29,814 nucleotides of DNA from Nanobdellota archaeon (GTDB lineage: Archaea > Nanobdellota > Nanobdellia > Pacearchaeales > GW2011-AR1). A program made the translations under genes and the position numbers. Positions 1 to 5,922 of the stretch are shown in pieces; positions within the stretch are counted from its first letter, which is position 1, and every line of letters begins with the position of its first letter. A model generated the notes under the pieces. That model ran no database searches and had not been told where the DNA came from. It worked only from the letters and a program-made list of their open reading frames with translations. Location: NCBI GenBank assembly GCA_018901675.1, contig JAHIEH010000013.1, positions 1-29,814 of the forward strand, written 5' to 3'.

Positions 1-57
1 TGCATTCATCTGCACACTAAAGTGTGCAGTTTTCTGCATCAGCAATTTTGACATAAT
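1..57 (+). repeat. Palindromic element, cut by the window edge
   Basis: Perfect palindrome at 10-29: arm CTGCACACT, two-base centre AA, arm AGTGTGCAG. It is followed by TTTTC, GCA-rich sequence and TTGACAT. The same order of parts occurs at 268-310 with a different stem sequence, so this looks like the right-hand part of an element whose left side lies outside the window. No ORF or TATA box fits here. Confidence 0.55.
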
Positions 58-67
58 ATTTTTAAAT

Positions 68-141
68 GCCCCGGACAGGATTTGGACCTGCGACCCCTAG
101 CTTAGAAGGCTAGTGCTCTATCCAGGCTGAGCTACCGGGGC
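68..141 (-). tRNA. tRNA-Arg(TCT)
   Basis: Read on the minus strand this is a 74-nt cloverleaf. The acceptor stem GCCCCGG pairs with CCGGGGC. The anticodon stem CTAGC/GCTAG carries loop CTTCTAA with anticodon TCT, which reads AGA/AGG arginine codons. The T arm contains GGTCCAAATCC. No intron is seen and CCA is not encoded. A TATA-like TTTTAAATA lies about 33 nt upstream. The tRNA is bracketed by palindromic elements on both sides. Confidence 0.95.
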
Positions 142-167
142 ATAATCACACAAAAAGAAATCAAAAA

Positions 168-180
168 GGATATTTAAAAG
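168..180 (-). promoter_or_regulatory. TATA box for tRNA-Arg
   Basis: Minus-strand CTTTTAAATATCC is centred about 33 nt before the first base of the tRNA, predicting a start about 7 nt upstream of the mature 5' end. It directly borders the palindrome cluster that begins near 190. Confidence 0.55.
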
Positions 181-194
181 TGTTTGTTTTATCA

Positions 195-247
195 AAAAAT
201 CCTTGTGTTTTACCACACTTTAAAAGGTGTGGTTTGTTTGGATTTTT
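195..247 (+). repeat. Nested palindrome (outer AAAAATCC/GGATTTTT)
   Basis: Outer arms AAAAATCC (195-202) and GGATTTTT (240-247) enclose an inner hairpin. The inner arms are ACCACACTTT (212-221) and AAGGTGTGGT (224-233), with one T-G pair and an AA centre. It is immediately followed by GGATGCTC and a second hairpin. The same order, AAAAACCC/GGGTTTTT then GGATGCTC then hairpin, recurs at 20581-20647. The outer stem differs at one pair by a compensating change (T-A to C-G). Confidence 0.65.
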
Positions 248-248
248 G

Positions 249-311
249 GATGCTCAAGAATACTCAACTGTATCCTAAAGGATGCAGTTTTCGCAAAGCA
301 TTCTTGACATC
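249..311 (+). repeat. Bulged-C hairpin element, copy A
   Basis: The foot stem GATG, one unpaired C, then TCAAGAAT (249-261) pairs with ATTCTTGA then CATC (300-311). Inside it lies a second hairpin with arms CTGTATCCT (268-276) and AGGATGCAG (279-287) and an AA centre. The foot GATG-c-TC and its partner GA-CATC are identical to those of the copy at 20614-20647, whereas the upper stem is different sequence. Together with 195-247 and 342-387 it fills the gap between tRNA-Arg and rnz, which holds no other gene. Confidence 0.7.
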
Positions 312-341
312 AGATTTTTTAGAATTAAACTCCAACAACAC

Positions 342-376
342 CAAAATTCTTTGGAATTTTGTTACCCTAAAAATCT

Positions 377-387
<11 letters not shown>
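342..387 (+). repeat. Two adjacent hairpins at the 3' end of rnz
   Basis: First hairpin: CAAAATTC (342-349), loop TTTG, GAATTTTG (354-361). Second: TAAAAATC (368-375), loop TTTA, GATTTTTA (380-387), followed by CGACATCC, which resembles the GACATC foot of the other copies. The stop codon of rnz (377-379, minus strand) is the loop of the second hairpin, so the hairpin supplies the last codons of the enzyme. Confidence 0.6.
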
Positions 388-1282
<895 letters not shown>

Positions 1283-1303
1283 AAGATACAAAAGCAAGAA
1301 TTC

Positions 1304-1313
1304 TTTAAAAACC
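1304..1313 (-). promoter_or_regulatory. TATA box of rnz
   Basis: Minus-strand GGTTTTTAAAG has its centre about 26 nt upstream of ATG 1282, the spacing expected of an archaeal promoter whose transcript starts at the start codon. It decides the ATG over the upstream TTG. Confidence 0.65.
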
Positions 1314-1319
1314 TTTCAA

Positions 1320-1574
1320 TCACTCTTTCCTGAAAACCATTTTTTTAATGCCCTTGACTAAATGCTTTTTCTTTATAAAAACAGAATATATATGCTCGAT
1401 TTCCATAGGGGTAAGGTCAACAATTCCAGAAGAATTTTTTCCTCTGAAGCAAATAGAAACAGATTCTTTGTTTGGATACAAAAAATCCTCATTTATTAAA
1501 ATCTCCTTTATTTCCCCAGAAGTTTCAAGCCTTACCTGCCCGTCAGGATTTATTTTTCTGACTTTAATCTGCAT
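1320..1574 (-). CDS. Small conserved-looking protein, unknown function
   Basis: 84 residues, not recognised. It begins MQIKVRKINPDGQVRLETSG and has a run of alternating hydrophobic residues suggesting a small beta-rich fold, then a helical basic C-terminus (IKKKHLVKGIKKMVFRKE). There is no signal peptide or membrane segment, so it is probably cytoplasmic. The single Cys is not part of a metal motif. It is believed real because the ORF is complete, fills the space between rnz and the LSm gene, and has a TATA box at 1593-1604 centred 26 nt before the ATG. Its stop is about 37 nt upstream of the rnz start, but rnz has its own promoter, so a shared transcript is optional. The opposite-strand ORF over the same bases is regarded as a shadow. 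Confidence 0.7.
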   Translation of the reverse strand: MQIKVRKINPDGQVRLETSGEIKEILINEDFLYPNKESVSICFRGKNSSGIVDLTPMEIEHIYSVFIKKKHLVKGIKKMVFRKE

Positions 1575-1592
1575 GCTGATAAAATCAGACTA

Positions 1593-1604
1593 AACTATTT
1601 AAAG
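1593..1604 (-). promoter_or_regulatory. TATA box of the 84-aa gene
   Basis: Minus-strand CTTTAAATAGTT is centred 26 nt before ATG 1574, indicating a leaderless transcript. Its upstream edge overlaps the first of four AAGACATAT-type repeats. Confidence 0.6.
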
Positions 1605-1695
1605 ACATATATAATCAATGACATGGGTAATTCTTCAAATATGTCTTGACTATCAAGGGAAAGACATATAACTTTGGTAAATTCTCTATGTCTTT
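1601..1695 (+). repeat. Four alternating copies of AAGACATA
   Basis: Copies lie at 1602-1610 (AAGACATAT), 1639-1647 (ATATGTCTT), 1660-1668 (AAAGACATA) and 1687-1695 (TATGTCTTT). They form two consecutive inverted repeats with 9-bp arms and spacers of 28 and 18 nt. They occupy the gap between the LSm gene and the promoter of the 84-aa gene; the first copy touches that TATA box. They may be operator sites or 3' hairpins of the upstream transcript. Between the last copy and the LSm stop there is one more short inverted repeat, AAAGAAA/TTTCTTT (1721-1740). Confidence 0.5.
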
Positions 1696-1730
1696 CACTA
1701 TATACTCAAAAATATCCTTTAAAGAAAAAT

Positions 1731-1982
1731 CTATTTCTTTTTTAAAGTTGTTGAAGCAGGAGAAATAAATATTATAGTGTCCCCTCGCAAAAATGTCAGT
1801 CCAATGTTTCTTTTTATCTCGCTGTTCTGCATCTCTTTTGTGTTGTCCAACACAAGATTTATGTGGATGTCAAAAGCTAACAAAGTTCCAACGAATTGCT
1901 TATCTCCTTTAAGATATACTAAAACTTCTTTTCCCTTACTGTTGTTCAACAAATCCAAAGGCCTCTCAATTCCGTTAACCAT
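1731..1982 (-). CDS. Sm-like (LSm/SmAP) RNA-binding protein
   Basis: Archaeal member of the Sm/LSm family, whose members form rings that bind U-rich RNA and act in RNA processing. Seen: RPLDLLNNSKGKEVLVYLKG, then the Sm1-type region FVGTLLAFDIHINLVLDNTKE (FDxHxN/LxL pattern) and the Sm2 motif FLRGDTIIFISP, matching the usual [IL]RGDNV.[YF]I. The frame is open to a TTG at 1997, with ATGs at 1991 and 1982. ATG 1982 (83 residues, MVNGIERPLDLL) is preferred because the TATA box at 2003-2012 is centred 26 nt before it and because family members start close to the RPLD block. The 5' flank is shared with the divergent rps8e. The C-terminus is a short LKKK tail. Confidence 0.93.
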   Translation of the reverse strand: MVNGIERPLDLLNNSKGKEVLVYLKGDKQFVGTLLAFDIHINLVLDNTKEMQNSEIKRNIGLTFLRGDTIIFISPASTTLKKK

Positions 1983-2002
1983 ATCTTTCATTCTCAAAAT
2001 TA

Positions 2003-2012
2003 GTTTTTAAAC
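2003..2012 (-). promoter_or_regulatory. TATA box of the LSm gene
   Basis: Minus-strand GTTTAAAAAC is centred 26 nt before ATG 1982. This argues for the shorter LSm start rather than the TTG at 1997, which is only about 11 nt from the TATA centre. Confidence 0.65.
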
Positions 2013-2101
2013 TTTTCTTTTGTCAATCTTCTATATTACTTCCAAGCTGAACCAATAAAAAGCGGTTTATACCTGCATAATTATAAATCAGGGATAGAAA
2101 G

Positions 2102-2113
2102 CTATTTAAATTA
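2102..2113 (+). promoter_or_regulatory. TATA box of rps8e
   Basis: CTATTTAAATTA is centred about 26 nt before ATG 2133, giving a leaderless start. Confidence 0.65.
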
Positions 2114-2132
2114 ACATTATAACTTCTTTATC

Positions 2133-2498
2133 ATGAAGAAAGGAAGAAAAGTATCAGGCGGAAGATATATTCAAAGCAGAAAAAAGAAATTGTATGAAAG
2201 AAAAGGCCAGGCAAGAATTGTAAAGCTAGAAGCAACAAAAGTAAAAAAGATAAGAACTCACGGAAATAAGCAAAAAACTGTCTTGTTGCAAGCAGATGTT
2301 GCAAATGTTTTCAGCAAAAAAACAGGAAAAACAAAAAAGGCAAAAATAAAAAATGTTCTTGAAACTATAAGCAACAGATTCCTTGCGAGGCAGAATATTC
2401 TTGTAAAAAGTGCAGTTATAGAAACAGAACTTGGCAAGGCGAGAATTACCAATCGCCCTTCACAAGAGGGTTTTGTACAGGCCGAGCTTTTGGAATAA
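2133..2498 (+). CDS. rps8e: 30S ribosomal protein S8e (eS8)
   Basis: Small-subunit protein of the archaeal/eukaryotic ribosome. Seen: basic N-terminus KKGRKVSGGRYIQSRKKKLYERKG (family signature G[GR]RY...R.KRKYE.G), a central VKKIRTHGNKQK segment, NVLETISNRFLARQNILVKSAVIETELGKARITNRPSQEGFVQAELL, which matches the archaeal family's C-terminal half (NPANRHFVRRNIITKGAIIET..G.A.VTSRPGQDG.VNA). The 121 residues are the short archaeal form. The start is the first ATG after TATA 2102-2113. It is transcribed alone, divergent from the LSm gene, with tfb 190 bp downstream on its own promoter. The lower-strand ORF inside it is a shadow. Confidence 0.95.
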   Translation: MKKGRKVSGGRYIQSRKKKLYERKGQARIVKLEATKVKKIRTHGNKQKTVLLQADVANVFSKKTGKTKKAKIKNVLETISNRFLARQNILVKSAVIETELGKARITNRPSQEGFVQAELLE

Positions 2499-2607
2499 GA
2501 CTAACAGGTTTAGGATAAGAATTACTTTTTCTAGGAGTGAGTAGATCTGATTGAATAATTCTTAAAATCATCTATCTTCAGCACTTATTCGGTTTAAAAC
2601 ATATAGA

Positions 2608-2641
2608 AAGCTTTATAAACACAAAAAGGTTTATAAAGCTT
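2608..2641 (+). promoter_or_regulatory. Inverted repeat upstream of tfb, possible operator
   Basis: Perfect 13-bp arms AAGCTTTATAAAC (2608-2620) and GTTTATAAAGCTT (2629-2641) lie around an 8-nt spacer. The core CTTTATAAAC is repeated a third time as the tfb TATA region (2653-2662). The arms are TATA-like themselves, so the site could bind TBP/TFB in both orientations or a dedicated regulator. Confidence 0.5.
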
Positions 2642-2650
2642 AACCCTAAA

Positions 2651-2662
2651 TACTTTATAAAC
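2651..2662 (+). promoter_or_regulatory. TATA box of tfb
   Basis: TACTTTATAAAC is centred near 2657. The predicted start near 2683 leaves about 5 nt before ATG 2689. Confidence 0.6.
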
Positions 2663-2688
2663 CTTATGTTAAATTCTAAAATAGTAAA

Positions 2689-3630
2689 ATGGCTTATGTA
2701 AAAAAATGCCCTGAATGCAACAGTATTAATCTGACTTATGATGAACATAGAGGTGAAGTCATCTGCAATGATTGCGGTTTGGTAGTTGAAGAAAAAATGG
2801 TTGACAGCGGGCAGGATGCCCAAGGGCAATTTGACAAGTCAGAAAAAAAAGGCCGTGGTGGGGCTCCAATGAGCATGCAGAAATATGACCAGGGCTTAAC
2901 AACTAATGTAGGAGAGCTTTCTGACTTATACAAGCTGGACCCAAGCCAAACAAGAAAATTTCTAAGGCTTAAAAAATGGCAGGAAAGAGTTTCTACAAGC
3001 ATTGAAAGAAACTTAAGGCTGGCTATGGCAGAGCTAAGAGTTATTTCTTCTTATCTTAATCTTCCAAATGTTGTGAGAGATGAAGCAGCAAGAATCTATA
3101 ATTATGTTCTTCAAAGAGGGTTAGTTCGTGGGAGAAGTATGGAATCAGTAATAGCAGCTTGTTTATATGCAGCATGCAGAAGTTACGACATACCAAGAAC
3201 TTTAGATGAAATGGCAACTGCATCAGATGTTGAAAGAAAAGAAATTGGAAGAACTTACAGATTTATAATAAGAAAGTTAGGGATAACAATAAAACAAAGC
3301 TCGCCTAAAGACTATGTTTCAAGATTTTCCTCTGTTCTAAAACTCTCGCCAAAAACACAAAACGACGCTTTAAAAGTTTTAAGAGAAGCAGAAGAAGCAG
3401 AATTAACATCTGGAAGAGGACCCGCAGGAATTGCTGCAGCTGCTCTGTATGTTGCTGCATTAATCAACGACGAAAAGAAAACTCAAAGAGAAGTTGCAGA
3501 TGTCGCAGGAATAACAGAGGTTACAATAAGAAACAGGTATAAGGAATTAATAGAAAAGCTCAAGCTTGAAGACAAGCTCAAGATAAAAGAAGCAGAGACA
3601 AAAGCTGAATCAAAGGCGAAGAAGAAATAA
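2689..3630 (+). CDS. tfb: Transcription initiation factor IIB (TFB)
   Basis: General factor that bridges TBP-TATA and RNA polymerase and sets start-site position. Seen: N-terminal zinc ribbon with C7-x2-C10 and C26-x2-C29, a B-reader/linker region ending GRGGAPMSMQKYDQGLTTNVG, then two cyclin-fold repeats. Repeat one runs about residues 105-195 (NLRLAMAELRVISSYLNLP...ACLYAACRSYDIPRTLDEMA) and repeat two about 205-295 (DYVSRFSSVLKLS...AAALYVAALINDEKKTQREVADVAGITEVTIRNRY). The latter contains the helix-turn-helix that reads BRE. The 313 residues are normal length. A Lys/Glu-rich tail follows. It is a single gene with a strong palindrome in the promoter, which suggests feedback control (inference). 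From 3631 to 3800 no gene was found. Confidence 0.97.
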   Translation: MAYVKKCPECNSINLTYDEHRGEVICNDCGLVVEEKMVDSGQDAQGQFDKSEKKGRGGAPMSMQKYDQGLTTNVGELSDLYKLDPSQTRKFLRLKKWQERVSTSIERNLRLAMAELRVISSYLNLPNVVRDEAARIYNYVLQRGLVRGRSMESVIAACLYAACRSYDIPRTLDEMATASDVERKEIGRTYRFIIRKLGITIKQSSPKDYVSRFSSVLKLSPKTQNDALKVLREAEEAELTSGRGPAGIAAAALYVAALINDEKKTQREVADVAGITEVTIRNRYKELIEKLKLEDKLKIKEAETKAESKAKKK

Positions 3631-3800
3631 TAAAGGAGAGGGTTATTAATCTATAAGAGGGGCGTAGTTTATTTTTCTGACATTATTAATTAAGCGAGTT
3701 TATCAGTTATTAAGGATAAAAACAACTCCTATTAGCTATAACCAGGTTATCTATACTACTGCTATCGCATCCTATCCAGTTATAAATTAAAAATTCCAAA

Positions 3801-3813
3801 CCTTTTTATATTA
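3801..3813 (+). promoter_or_regulatory. TATA box of tRNA-Leu
   Basis: CCTTTTTATATTA is centred about 26 nt before the first base of the tRNA, so the primary transcript would begin at or next to the mature 5' end. Confidence 0.6.
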
Positions 3814-3833
3814 ATGAATTTCTTTATTTCTAG

Positions 3834-3973
3834 GCGGGAGTGTCGGAGCGGTCAAACGAGACAGGCTTAGGTCGAGCGAATGGATTAGACAATCCTATTC
3901 AGCAAATAACTGATTCGTTCGGGAGAAACCTGTTGGCTTAGTGCCTGCAAAGGTTCGAATCCTTTCTTCCGCA
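3834..3973 (+). tRNA. tRNA-Leu(TAG) with a 56-nt intron
   Basis: Class II tRNA. The acceptor stem GCGGGAG pairs with CTTCCGC (one G-U), with discriminator A. The anticodon stem is ACAGG/CCTGT, with anticodon TAG at 3868-3870. A long variable arm GGC-TTAGT-GCC and the T arm AAAGG-TTCGAAT-CCTTT follow. Removing bases 3872-3927 leaves an 84-nt leucine tRNA with loop CTTAGGA. CCA is not encoded. The last bases of the gene plus the following 14 nt recur at 4078-4103. Confidence 0.93.
3872..3927 (+). other. Archaeal tRNA intron (position 37/38)
   Basis: The intron stem CGAGCGAAT (3873-3881) pairs with ATTCGTTCG (3913-3921), with one G-U pair. Next to it are two 3-nt bulges, GGT (3870-3872) and AAA (3926-3928). 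They are separated by a four-position helix in which three positions pair and one is an A-G mismatch. This is a slightly relaxed bulge-helix-bulge, the substrate of the archaeal splicing endonuclease. The intron also holds a small GGATT/AATCC hairpin. It is too short to code for anything. Confidence 0.85.
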
Positions 3974-4103
3974 TAATACAATCTTTAGATGGTATTTTAA
4001 TGATAAGATTCGAACTCGTTCGAATCACTTCAAAATATACCTGTTTTGAAGTCCCAGAGATTTTCATAATCTCTGAGCTTTCTTCCGCATAATACAATCT
4101 TTA
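3962..4103 (+). repeat. 26-bp direct repeat duplicating the tRNA-Leu 3' end
   Basis: The 26 bases at 3962-3987, starting CTTTCTTCCGCA and running through the tRNA-Leu acceptor end into its downstream flank, recur identically at 4078-4103. The two copies enclose 90 bp (3988-4077) made almost entirely of three palindromes. Duplicated tRNA 3' ends are typical of integration sites, but nothing here encodes an integrase; a local duplication linked to palindrome insertion fits equally well. Confidence 0.75.
4007..4075 (+). repeat. Three consecutive perfect palindromes
   Basis: GATTCGAAC/GTTCGAATC (4007-4026, 2-nt centre), ACTTCAAAA/TTTTGAAGT (4027-4052, 8-nt loop) and CAGAGATT/AATCTCTG (4055-4075, 5-nt loop). 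The first touches the second directly. On the minus strand the third is flanked by GCTC and GGGAC, like the GCTC...GAC feet of other copies. The first resembles a T-arm sequence (GTTCGAATC). No ORF on either strand looks real here. Confidence 0.7.
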
Positions 4104-4114
4104 AAAGTTATTAT

Positions 4115-4483
4115 TTACTTTTTAACAAATTCAACATTTTCTAAATCTTCAAATTCTTTATCTCCTGTTAAAAAAATAAAGTTATTATCCAAAGCTAAAA
4201 TATAGCCCACCGAGTCAATATAGGAAAAATTTGCTTTTTTATGTTGATATCTGAATAATGCCCCCTTAATTGCAGTATCTGACAAAATATTTAATAATTG
4301 CAAATTTAAATTTGTTATAAATGAATCAACTTTCTCTTTTTTATTTTCGAGAAGTAACGCATAATAGACTTCGGCAAGATTCATTACTCCGGTTATTATT
4401 GTAAAATCTTTTACAAATTCGTATTTCGGATTTCCTTTAATTAATTCAATAATAGCATAAGTATCAAAAAAATACTCTTTCAT
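4115..4483 (-). CDS. vapC: PIN-domain ribonuclease toxin (VapC type)
   Basis: Toxin half of a type II toxin-antitoxin pair; PIN domains are Mg-dependent RNases. The four acidic residues expected in the active site are present: D7 (FFDTYAII), E38 (NLAEVY), D90 (FSYIDSVGYILA) and D108 (FLTGDKEFE). The length of 122 residues is typical. The start ATG overlaps the antitoxin stop as ATGA, so translation is coupled to the AbrB-type gene just upstream. Expression is expected to follow the palindrome-controlled promoter at 4712-4741. The exact RNA target cannot be inferred. It may stabilise the chromosome locus beside tRNA-Leu or be a mobile passenger. Confidence 0.9.
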   Translation of the reverse strand: MKEYFFDTYAIIELIKGNPKYEFVKDFTIITGVMNLAEVYYALLLENKKEKVDSFITNLNLQLLNILSDTAIKGALFRYQHKKANFSYIDSVGYILALDNNFIFLTGDKEFEDLENVEFVKK

Positions 4484-4710
4484 CTTTTTTCAAAATCCCT
4501 GTCAACCTCTTTTAACAAATCGTCAGTGTCCCTTATAGGTTTGCCTTTTAGTATTCCGAATATATCCCTTGCTTTAGTCTTATTTTTTGTGTTTATCCTC
4601 ACTTCTATATCTGTGCCCTCTTTAATCTCATTATTCTTAACCATATCTATTGGCAAGATTATTCCAAATGAATTCCCCCATTTCTTGACTTTTGTATTTA
4701 TAATCTCCAT
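4480..4710 (-). CDS. vapB: AbrB/SpoVT-type antitoxin
   Basis: 76-residue DNA-binding antitoxin. The N-terminal swapped-hairpin AbrB fold is visible in KVKKWGNSFGIILPIDMVKNNEIKEGTDIEVRI, the usual (K)WGNS.GI.IP pattern. The rest (DIFGILKGKPIRDTDDLLKEVDRDFEKR) is the toxin-wrapping tail, with an acidic/basic helix. It is first in the operon and overlaps vapC by 4 nt. ATG 4710 is supported by TATA 4731-4741 centred 26 nt upstream. An 18-bp perfect palindrome sits between the two, covering the transcription start, so repression by the antitoxin or antitoxin-toxin complex is likely. Confidence 0.92.
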   Translation of the reverse strand: MEIINTKVKKWGNSFGIILPIDMVKNNEIKEGTDIEVRINTKNKTKARDIFGILKGKPIRDTDDLLKEVDRDFEKR

Positions 4711-4711
4711 A

Positions 4712-4729
4712 AGTTATACATGTATAACT
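4712..4729 (-). promoter_or_regulatory. Palindromic operator of vapBC
   Basis: Perfect 18-bp palindrome AGTTATACATGTATAACT, placed between the TATA box and the first codon of the antitoxin. Binding here would block transcription; AbrB-type antitoxins commonly repress their own operons in this way. Confidence 0.7.
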
Positions 4730-4730
4730 A

Positions 4731-4741
4731 TTATTTAAATC
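4731..4741 (-). promoter_or_regulatory. TATA box of vapBC
   Basis: Minus-strand GATTTAAATAA is centred 26 nt before ATG 4710. The following 100 bp up to 4845 contain no gene that I can support. Confidence 0.65.
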
Positions 4742-4845
4742 TTTCTGTTAAACTTTAGGAAAACAGTATCTGTTATTTATCTCCCTCTATCTTTTATAGT
4801 TTTCGCATTCAGATTGCTGTTTTTAGATTTATTTTTTAAGAAGAA

Positions 4846-5166
4846 TTAAAAGGAGTTAATCTCTATTATCGGGTAGCTATTTACTTTGTCAAAATTCTTT
4901 CCGTCTTTCTTACAATATATTTTAGCATGATATTTCCCATTTTTTGTAATGGGAATTACTTTTTTATTCCCCGCAATATCATCAAGTATACCATTACTAA
5001 TAGTATGGTCTATTATACCCATATAATAATCTTGAGACACAAGTTCATAATAAATAAAATCACAATCATGTTTCACATCTAACACAAGACTCTTACTCTC
5101 ACTATTAAATGTAAGGCTCACACTTGTTATAGTATAAGTTTTAAGAATTAGCTGCCTACCATCCAT
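4846..5166 (-). CDS. Small beta-rich protein or detached C-terminal domain
   Basis: 106 codons, no recognised family. The sequence has alternating strands such as SVSLTFNSESKSLVLDVKHDCDFIYYEL, KVIPITKNGKYHAKIYCKKDG and a closing SYPIIEI, which looks like one Ig/fibronectin-like sandwich. It has no signal peptide, yet it sits at the end of an operon of exported proteins. It overlaps the preceding ORF by 19 nt in another frame, and that frame is the same as that of the 1774-aa ORF at 5923-11247. It may therefore be the last domain of the giant protein, separated by a second frameshift (-1). The alternative is an independent overlapping gene with start ATG 5166. Confidence 0.5.
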   Translation of the reverse strand: MDGRQLILKTYTITSVSLTFNSESKSLVLDVKHDCDFIYYELVSQDYYMGIIDHTISNGILDDIAGNKKVIPITKNGKYHAKIYCKKDGKNFDKVNSYPIIEINSF

Positions 5167-5816
5167 CCTTCTATAAAATTCGCCATATCTATTATCTCTT
5201 TATTTATTCTAAGATATCTCCAGCTATCAATATCAGATACTTTAACATTCTTAGCCCCCGCTATCCCCTCAATATCTACCAACCATTCATCTACAAGAGA
5301 ATGATGAAAATATGCATCGTCATATAGAGTCAATCCGCTATTTTTAGAAGTAAAATAAAAGCTCTTCTTTGATTTAATACGGTTCAGAATTATATCTTGG
5401 TTATAGGAGGTAAATGGATGTAATTCAGTACCATCAGGTGTTACAAGAAGAGATTTCTCAACAAACTCACAATCATTACCCAAAGTTCCGGCTGTAAATT
5501 TACAACTATATTTCCCCCCCGTATTTCGATCTAACTGAGAACCAATACTATTGCAATCAGATTCGTAACAAATTGTAAGCCACCCCTTTCCACAAAGCCC
5601 ACAGGATAAATGCTCTTTTACTTCTTTATCTCCTTCTGGAGAATATTCTATAAGTTTTCCTGTATCCTCGTTCATTTTCTCAGCAAATACAATTAATCCT
5701 TCTTCATAAGTTTTTTCATTTGAACTTGCTAATTTAGTTATAACATTCGTGCTAACTTCTGCAGTTTTCTCCTCAACAAGTTTCCAATCCTTACTCTTTG
5801 CAGAAAATGCCCACAA
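5148..5816 (-). pseudogene. C-terminal part of the giant surface protein, out of frame
   Basis: This frame has no credible start: the first codon that can serve is a TTG inside a continuous open frame. That frame extends upstream without a stop to the G7 tract at 5959-5965 (minus-strand G run), where the 1774-aa ORF reads in a different frame and ends 12 codons later. Skipping one G would join the two into about 2,030 residues. The joint would be Pro/Thr-rich (GTPTAPTTQKPAETSTGA), then YEENRLGLGVLNLFYTYDG and WLWAFSAKSKDWKLVEEKT. The part contains a Cys cluster (SCGLCGKGWLTICYESDC) and repeats of exported-protein character. It is a pseudogene fragment, a phase-variable tail or an assembly indel; I cannot tell which. 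Confidence 0.7.
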
Positions 5817-5922
5817 CCAACTAGTTCCATCATAAGTATAAAATAAATTTAAAACACCGAGACCGAGACGATTTTCTTCGTATTCAAATACAGGATAATC
5901 TTTTATTGCCCCCGTACTTGTT

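Noticed and set aside
3885..4097. 70-codon minus-strand ORF
   Set aside because: It lies across the tRNA-Leu exon and intron and the palindromes; composition and position are explained by those.
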